A DNA stretch of 11,315 nucleotides from Pseudomonadota bacterium (GTDB lineage: Bacteria > Pseudomonadota > Alphaproteobacteria > Rhizobiales > Rhizobiaceae). Positions 7,205 to 11,315 of this stretch are shown in pieces; position 1 is the first letter of the stretch; each line of letters begins with the position of its first letter. A program made the translations under genes and the position numbers. The DNA lies in the NCBI GenBank assembly GCA_023399635.1, contig JAEWOP010000177.1:1-11315 (forward strand), in the 5' to 3' direction. Below the pieces are notes generated by a model. It did not search any database, was not told the DNA's origin, and saw only the letters and a list, made by a program, of their open reading frames with translations.

Positions 7205-7672
7205 ATGCCCGGAAAGGGACTCTTATCCGCTCGCAATTTGGCAACTCTCGAGACGAACCACCAGGCGCTGCTCGATCTGTGCTTGAAGATGGAGGAGCTA
7301 TCATCTTCGGCTGCCGACGAGATCGAAGCTGGTACATGTGACAAGGTTGCAGATTGCCTTCTGCCACTCTTGAGGCAGACGCAGCAGCTCGAGGAGCATG
7401 TCCTTTTTGAACAATTTGCCGCTTCCGCAGACTCCACCTTTGGAACGCAGTTCACACAGGAACTGAAGGCAGAACATCGGTACGATCTGGCCGCCGCAGC
7501 TGATGCCTTGTCGATGCTAAAGGGGATTAAGGAAGATGCCGCGGCAATCGACCCGGCCCGGCACTTGCTGCGTGGATTTGCCGAAGCGCTTCGGCGGCAT
7601 ATCAATTCAGAGAAACTGGTCATCGAGGCAGTGTTGTCATCGGAAGCGGAGAGCAGAACTATATTCTCCTAG
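7205..7672 (+). CDS. Hemerythrin HHE-domain protein
   Basis: The 155-residue, mostly helical protein has the spaced ligands of a four-helix di-iron bundle: His19 (TNHQ), His65 with Glu69 (HVLFE), His91 (AEHRYD) and His132 with Glu136 (HINSE). The two HxxxE pairs are the classical HHE pattern. Such proteins bind O2 or NO or store iron, and here the context points to nitrogen-oxide stress. There is no signal peptide. It follows the DUF6522 gene by 30 bp, with a weak ribosome site (purine-rich ACGAAA), so translation may depend on the upstream gene. No terminator is obvious after the TAG at 7670-7672. Confidence 0.88.
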   Translation: MPGKGLLSARNLATLETNHQALLDLCLKMEELSSSAADEIEAGTCDKVADCLLPLLRQTQQLEEHVLFEQFAASADSTFGTQFTQELKAEHRYDLAAAADALSMLKGIKEDAAAIDPARHLLRGFAEALRRHINSEKLVIEAVLSSEAESRTIFS

Positions 7673-7802
7673 GGCTCTCCGGTTATGGCTGCACGACATC
7701 GTTGATCCTGCCAATACAATAAGCCTGATCATGGCGCCATCTATGGTCCATATGCTTCTTCCCCCGAAGCTTTGATTGCCTCAACGCGCGTCCGCGGGAT
7801 GT
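7673..7802. other. Intergenic region before the ytfE promoter
   Basis: Nothing coding is supported between the hemerythrin stop and the operator at 7803. An open frame starting at ATG 7772 runs into ytfE but would place the operator inside coding sequence, so it is taken as untranslated. Confidence 0.5.
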
Positions 7803-7816
7803 TTGCGTCACCGCAA
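7803..7816 (+). promoter_or_regulatory. NnrR/DNR-type operator upstream of ytfE
   Basis: TTGCG-TCAC-CGCAA is a perfect inverted repeat, extended by one matching base on each side (7802-7817). It has the same arms as the box at 6824 with a different spacer. It lies about 90 bp upstream of the ytfE start at 7907. A -10 element at the class II distance would fall near 7838-7843 (TTAGTT), a poor match, so the exact promoter is unsure. Confidence 0.8.
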
Positions 7817-7906
7817 AGACAGGACATCAAGGGTGTCTTAGTTGCGGGGAGGCTGCGGATGGAAATGCTCCGTCCGGCACTCTTTAACACATTGGGGGGT
7901 CCAGAC

Positions 7907-8563
7907 ATGAGCCATATTGACATCAACCACACCGTAGCCGCTTTTGCCGCCGACCTCCCAGGTGCTGCGGATGTCTTCCGCCGCCATGGCATCAGATTCT
8001 GTTGCGGCGGCCACCATTCGTTGCAGGAGGCAGCTGAAGACGCGGGCCTGCGTGTAGAGGCGCTGAGAGATGAGCTTCAGGCGCTCGTCGATGACGCGGG
8101 CCGTGATGCACCTGAAGACACCGCATTGCTGATCTCACATATTCTGGATCGCTATCATGAAACACATCGCGCGGAACTGGCCTGGCTGATTCCGCTTGCG
8201 CAGAAGGTCGAGCGGGTTCATGGCCAACATCCAGAAGCACCCGTCGGGCTTGCCGCAGCACTTGAGCGGTTGCAGCAGGATCTTGAGGAACACATGCGCC
8301 AGCAAGAGCGGGTCCTGTTTCCGATATTGCAGGGCATTGACAGCGGCACGGTTGGTGGCGCCACGACCAGGTCAAGTCAAGAACACGAGGAGGAAACGCT
8401 GAACATCCATGACATCGAGCATGTCACCCATGGGCTTGCGCTACCTGAAGGTGCCTGTAACTCCTGGCGCTCTTTATACATCGGCGTGCGGAAATTCATC
8501 GATGATCTGGTGACGCATGTATATCTTGAGAATGAAAAGCTGTTTCCGAGGTTCCAGCGATGA
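7907..8563 (+). CDS. ytfE: Iron-sulfur cluster repair di-iron protein (YtfE/RIC/ScdA family)
   Basis: RIC proteins repair Fe-S clusters damaged by NO or oxidants. The ATG at 7907 is chosen because GGGGGGT precedes it, it gives 218 residues (E. coli YtfE has 220), and the operator would lie inside a longer version. The N-terminal ScdA_N part has FCCGGHHSLQEAA (about 31-43). The bundle has His84, His105, His129, His160, His204 and Glu208, in register with E. coli YtfE. The other bridging carboxylate, Glu133 in E. coli, is Gln133 here (HMRQQERVLFP), with Glu134 next to it. The product is cytoplasmic, preceded by its own NnrR-type box, and likely NO-induced. ScdA and DnrN are alternative names for the same family. 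Confidence 0.92.
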   Translation: MSHIDINHTVAAFAADLPGAADVFRRHGIRFCCGGHHSLQEAAEDAGLRVEALRDELQALVDDAGRDAPEDTALLISHILDRYHETHRAELAWLIPLAQKVERVHGQHPEAPVGLAAALERLQQDLEEHMRQQERVLFPILQGIDSGTVGGATTRSSQEHEEETLNIHDIEHVTHGLALPEGACNSWRSLYIGVRKFIDDLVTHVYLENEKLFPRFQR

Positions 8564-8591
8564 GTATGAGGTTCACGTGAACAGCCCTGGG

Positions 8592-8747
8592 ATGGCCCCA
8601 AAGTTCTCTGGGATATTGCGCGAGCGGCTGTCAGTACGGCCTGATGACGTGATTAGAACCCCGCCACATCTTGTCCGGATGGGCGATGTCATCGAATGCA
8701 GTTCGGTCGCTTGTCAACCGGAGCTTCTGGCATTCATTCTCGAATGA
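8592..8747 (+). CDS. Short ORF of unknown function (doubtful)
   Basis: A possible start at ATG 8592 gives about 51 residues ending ACQPELLAFILE. The sequence around it (RLSVRPDDVIRTPPHLVRMG) looks like plausible protein, but the ribosome site is weak and I do not recognise a family. It could be the end of a decayed gene that shares a frame with the next fragment. Confidence 0.2.
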   Translation: MAPKFSGILRERLSVRPDDVIRTPPHLVRMGDVIECSSVACQPELLAFILE

Positions 8748-8783
8748 TCTAGTACGGCTGGTTGAGAGGAGGGCCCAGTTTCT

Positions 8784-9044
8784 TTGATCACGCCTCACAG
8801 TGTCGAGCTCAAGGAAGGAGTTACCGATCAGGTCATGGATCTCACCTTGGCAACACTAGCAGAACGCTATGCGAATTCCGACCTCTGCTCAGGCGGCGAG
8901 TAGCAAAGCGTTGCCGGCTTCGACGGGGCATCGCGCTCAACGCCCTACATTGAGCACCAAAAGCTTGATGTCATTGCCAACGCCAATGAACCCAAGGCAG
9001 GTCAGAGGACGATCGGTCTCGGTCTAAGGATCGACGACATATAA
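8784..9044 (+). pseudogene. Unidentified broken ORF with one internal TAG (doubtful)
   Basis: Starting from TTG 8784, with GAGGAGGG about 10 bases upstream, the frame reads a coding-like sequence (EGVTDQVMDLTLATLAERYA) to TAG at 8901-8903. It then continues open in the same frame (QSVAGFDGASRSTPYIEHQK) to TAA at 9042-9044. If real it was at least an 87-residue product, now split. No family is recognised and chance is not excluded. Confidence 0.25.
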
Positions 9045-9107
9045 GGCATGCAATGCTGCACAAGCCACCCCTCGCTGCATAACTTAAACAACTGAATTCT
9101 AGCAAAG

Positions 9108-9145
9108 CCGGCCGGTTCAGGGCGAACCTTTTCAGGCTCAGGGCG
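9108..9145 (+). promoter_or_regulatory. Dyad and repeated CAGGGCG upstream of nirK
   Basis: CCGGCCGG (9108-9115) overlaps a dyad GGTTC-AGGGC-GAACC (9114-9128). CAGGGCG occurs at 9118-9124 and again at 9139-9145, exactly 21 bp, two helical turns, apart. The block sits about 90-125 bp before the nirK start codon, where activator sites are common. It does not match FNR/NnrR, so any bound factor is unknown. Confidence 0.35.
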
Positions 9146-9233
9146 TTTGTCGAGTGCCTAGGCTAACCGAGTGAGGAGGTCTCGGTGCCGTAGCCGTAAC
9201 ATGGCGACGAAGATTCCATACTAGGAGAACGAT

Positions 9234-10433
9234 ATGTCTGAACACAAGGACAAACCCGAGAGCCGCGATCCGGACGAGAAAGTGGTGTTGAACCGGCGAA
9301 CGCTTCTTGGAGGGGCGGCCGGGCTGACCCTTGCCGGTGCTGGCCTCCAGGCGGCACAGGCTCAGACTCATTCACATGGAGGGGCTTCCCCGCAGGCAGC
9401 CGCCACGCAACGCGCACATCAGGCAATGTCTCGCGCAGGCGGCACAAGCATGAGCGGACGCCTGTATCAGGTCAATCCGCAGATGACCCACCACGCTGAC
9501 ATCGCTCACGATCCGACTGACATCCCTCCTCCTCTAGAGCGTCGAGAGCCTCAAACGGTGCGCGTCGATCTGGAGACGGTGGAGTTGGAGGCGCATCTTG
9601 GTGGCGACAGTGTTTACCGGTACTGGACCTTCAACGGACGCGTGCCAGGTCCCTTTATTCGTGTCCGCGTCAACGACACAGTTGAATGCTACCTGAAGAA
9701 CCCTGAAGACAGTTGGATGGCGCATAACGTCGATTTCCACGCAGCAACCGGTCCAGGCGGTGGCGCAGTCTTGACGACATCAGCTCCTGGGGAAGAACAC
9801 GCTTTCAAGTTCAAGGCGCTCAATCCCGGCCTTTATGTCTACCACTGTGCGGTTCCGCCCGTCGCGATGCACATTGCCGCGGGAATGTACGGCATGATCC
9901 TGGTCGAGCCGGAGGAAGGCCTCGCGCCGGTGGATCGGGAATTCTATGTGATGCAGGGTGAAATCTACACGGAAGAACCCTTTGGCACTGCCGGCTTGCT
10001 GACGGAGAGTTATGACAAGCTGCTGAACGAGCGTCCTGAATACTTCGTGTTCAACGGGCATGTCGGCGCATTGACTGAGCATTTCCCGCTCCAAGCCAAG
10101 GTGGGGGAGACGGTGCGCATTTTCTTCGGCGTCGGCGGCCCCAACTTCACCTCCTCCTTCCACGTCATCGGCGAGATTTTCGACCGCGTCTACCAAGCCG
10201 CCTCCATCACCAGCCCTCCCCTGACGGATGTGCAGACAGTGACCGTCCCTTCGGGTGGTGCGGCCATCGTGGAGTTCAAATGCGAGGTGCCCGGCAGATA
10301 TGTTCTCGTGGACCATGCACTTTCGCGTGCCGAACGTGGGCTGGCCGGCTACCTTGTCGTCGAAGGCGACGAACAGCCTGACATCTTCGCTTCGATCGGC
10401 GAGCCACCGGACCCAGAAGCATCCGGCCATTAG
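9234..10433 (+). CDS. nirK: Copper-containing nitrite reductase, class II (AniA-like), Tat-exported
   Basis: NirK reduces nitrite to NO in the periplasm. The 399-residue precursor starts 6 bases after AGGAG and carries a Tat signal (NRRTLLGGAAGLTLAGAG, cut near AQA, residue 43). A His-containing linker (about 44-105) leads to two cupredoxin domains (about 106-230 and 235-378). Type 1 copper ligands: His164, Cys205, His213, Met218. Type 2: His169, His204, His361. Catalytic Asp167 and His310 (SSFHVIGE) are also there. The short Cys-to-His loop (CAVPPVAMH, seven residues between) and SFHVIGEIFD mark class II rather than the class I form usual in rhizobia. No NnrR-type box precedes it, and nirV is not the next gene in the window. 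Confidence 0.95.
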   Translation: MSEHKDKPESRDPDEKVVLNRRTLLGGAAGLTLAGAGLQAAQAQTHSHGGASPQAAATQRAHQAMSRAGGTSMSGRLYQVNPQMTHHADIAHDPTDIPPPLERREPQTVRVDLETVELEAHLGGDSVYRYWTFNGRVPGPFIRVRVNDTVECYLKNPEDSWMAHNVDFHAATGPGGGAVLTTSAPGEEHAFKFKALNPGLYVYHCAVPPVAMHIAAGMYGMILVEPEEGLAPVDREFYVMQGEIYTEEPFGTAGLLTESYDKLLNERPEYFVFNGHVGALTEHFPLQAKVGETVRIFFGVGGPNFTSSFHVIGEIFDRVYQAASITSPPLTDVQTVTVPSGGAAIVEFKCEVPGRYVLVDHALSRAERGLAGYLVVEGDEQPDIFASIGEPPDPEASGH

Positions 10434-10451
10434 TCCGATCTTAAACGGCGG

Positions 10452-10478
10452 CCTCGGCAGGTACACCACCTGTCGAGG
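10452..10478 (+). other. Intercistronic hairpin between nirK and the next gene
   Basis: CCTCGGCAGGT (10452-10462) and ACCTGTCGAGG (10468-10478) pair over 11 positions, with one G-U pair in RNA and a 5-base loop. No U-run follows, so it is not a classical intrinsic terminator. The downstream ribosome site (AGGAAGAG) begins a few bases later. It may protect the 3' end of nirK mRNA or tune expression of the second gene. Confidence 0.7.
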
Positions 10479-10496
10479 TATACAGGAAGAGAAGAC

Positions 10497-11315
10497 ATGA
10501 CGATCTACAAACGAGCTACCATTGCCGCCATCGGCGGGGTTTCCTTTACTGTTTTCTTCCAGCTTCCCTCAGCATTTGCGCAGGAGGACGTCCTCAAGGG
10601 CGTCTTTGCTTTGCCTGATGGCGAGGAAGCTGTTTCAGGAGAGATGACCCTGAACGTGACGGGTCCTCTCAGCCGGGAAATGAAGCTGGTGTACAAGGAC
10701 AAGACGACGGGTGAACAGATCTCGGATTACGAGGTGGAGTTAACCCAGGAGCTCCATATTCTTGCGACCGATGCGCAGCTGTCGACGCTGGTCCACCAAC
10801 ACGTGGAGAGCGCGGGAGACGATGGCACGTTCTCGACCACCTTCAACTTTCCCGCACCGGGGCTTTACCACATCTACACCGACGCCGTTCCAAGCGGCGA
10901 CTACGGCCAGCAAGTCCTGCGCTTCGACGTGAACGTCGGAGATGTTGCCGCAGCTGCGTCACTAACTGCGTCTGAACCCACTGAAAGCGGGAGCCACACA
11001 GATGTCCTGGAAAGCTCCAACGACAACTATACAGTCAGATTGGATGTGGCGGAACTGAGAGCGGAGCAGGAAAGTGCGGTCAAGATCTCCGTCGAGAAGG
11101 ACGGTGAGCCTGCGGGAGACTTGACCCCTTACCTTGGGGTTGCAGCGCATGCCGTCTTCGTTCGCGCTGCCGATCTTGCCTATGTCCACGCACATGCCAG
11201 CGACGAAAGCGTATCCCAGTCAGACAACGGCAGCCACAACGCCGCGGCGGAAGGTGCCGATAGTCACCACACTGCCCCCTCTGCAGAAACTGCACCCCCC
11301 CATGCAGCACACGGC
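10497..11315 (+). CDS. Secreted protein with duplicated VHxH-bearing repeat and His-rich tail (3' partial)
   Basis: From ATG 10497, behind AGGAAGAG, the frame stays open for 273 codons to the window edge. A Sec signal is clear, with cleavage after AFA near residue 28. Two similar units follow. The first contains LHILATDAQLSTLVHQH (about 86-102: His87, His100, His102) and APGLYHIYTDAVPSGDYGQQ. The second contains AHAVFVRAADLAYVHAH (about 217-233: His218, His231, His233). After about 236 the chain is Ser/Ala/His-rich. The beta-rich repeats and histidines suggest periplasmic metal, perhaps copper, binding; I recall such proteins near copper and heavy-metal genes but know no characterised function. 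It lies 63 bp after nirK on the same strand, with the hairpin between. Confidence 0.85.
   Translation, partial: MTIYKRATIAAIGGVSFTVFFQLPSAFAQEDVLKGVFALPDGEEAVSGEMTLNVTGPLSREMKLVYKDKTTGEQISDYEVELTQELHILATDAQLSTLVHQHVESAGDDGTFSTTFNFPAPGLYHIYTDAVPSGDYGQQVLRFDVNVGDVAAAASLTASEPTESGSHTDVLESSNDNYTVRLDVAELRAEQESAVKISVEKDGEPAGDLTPYLGVAAHAVFVRAADLAYVHAHASDESVSQSDNGSHNAAAEGADSHHTAPSAETAPPHAAHG

Larger units (their letters stand above)
8564..9233. other. 670-bp stretch of apparently decayed or regulatory sequence before nirK
   Basis: No intact recognised gene lies here. One plus-strand frame gives two coding-looking pieces, 8592-8747 and 8784-9044, broken by stops. The last 130 bp carry a dyad and repeats (9108-9145) that could belong to the nirK promoter. 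No TTGCG-N4-CGCAA box was found anywhere in this region. Confidence 0.55.

Noticed and set aside
7120..7623. 167-codon minus-strand open frame
   Set aside because: It is the antisense shadow of the hemerythrin gene, Ser/Arg-rich with no ribosome site or family.
7772..7906. Longer N-terminus for YtfE from ATG 7772
   Set aside because: It would put the NnrR-type operator inside the coding region, adds 45 residues unlike the family, and the ATG at 7907 gives the family's usual length with a ribosome site.
4635..9044. Stop-codon reassignment or read-through, since several frames carry lone in-frame TAA/TAG
   Set aside because: TAA, TAG and TGA all end intact genes in this window (DUF6522 TAA; hemerythrin, cupin and nirK TAG; ytfE TGA), and the interrupted genes are next to clear remnants. 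Pseudogenisation explains them better.
1..11315. tRNA, rRNA, CRISPR array, replication origin
   Set aside because: No cloverleaf-like, rRNA-like or regularly spaced repeat pattern was seen on either strand.

Overview
The window looks like an accessory replicon or island of a rhizobial alphaproteobacterium (Rhizobium/Sinorhizobium type). This rests on the family resemblance of the lipoprotein remnant, the LigD-type ligase remnant, the CBS-domain protein and the DUF6522 protein, on moderately G+C-rich coding sequence, and on NnrR-type (FNR/CRP family) operators. The species assignment is inference.

Layout. Bases 1-125 are the right end of an IS21-like element. It has inserted into the 3' end of a small secreted-protein gene (120-521, minus) and supplies that gene's present stop codon. 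Next come two degraded genes lying tail to tail: a lipoprotein with two single-base frameshifts (660-984, plus) and a C-terminal piece of a LigD-type ATP-dependent DNA ligase (about 1060-1503, minus). After about 450 bp without a gene comes an intact stand-alone MetE-C-like zinc methyltransferase (1960-3054, minus). A 460-bp spacer with a cluster of small palindromes follows, then a two-gene unit on the minus strand: a double-CBS protein (3878-4321) followed by a small cupin (3517-3834). Dihydroxy-acid dehydratase ilvD (4635-6308, minus) is complete except for one in-frame TAA. Upstream of it lies the C-terminal remnant of a glutamate dehydrogenase (6538-about 6813, minus), which also carries an in-frame TAG.

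From 6824 the content changes to a plus-strand nitrogen-oxide cluster. A perfect NnrR/DNR-type box (TTGCG-N4-CGCAA) precedes a DUF6522 gene and a hemerythrin gene. A second perfect box precedes a YtfE/RIC-type iron-sulfur repair di-iron gene. About 670 bp of apparently decayed sequence follows. Then comes a Tat-exported, class II (AniA-like) copper nitrite reductase, nirK, with all copper ligands. An intercistronic hairpin separates it from a secreted protein with two His-x-His-bearing repeats and a His-rich tail, which runs off the window.

Working together (inference). NirK makes nitric oxide in the periplasm. NO sensed by an NnrR-type regulator, not in this window, would induce the DUF6522-hemerythrin and ytfE units, which handle NO and iron-centre damage in the cytoplasm. 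The secreted protein after nirK may help with copper supply or maturation. The left half is mostly a gene graveyard around a few intact genes, and the gdhA remnant ends almost exactly at the first NnrR box, which suggests a recombination junction there. No tRNA, rRNA or CRISPR was seen.
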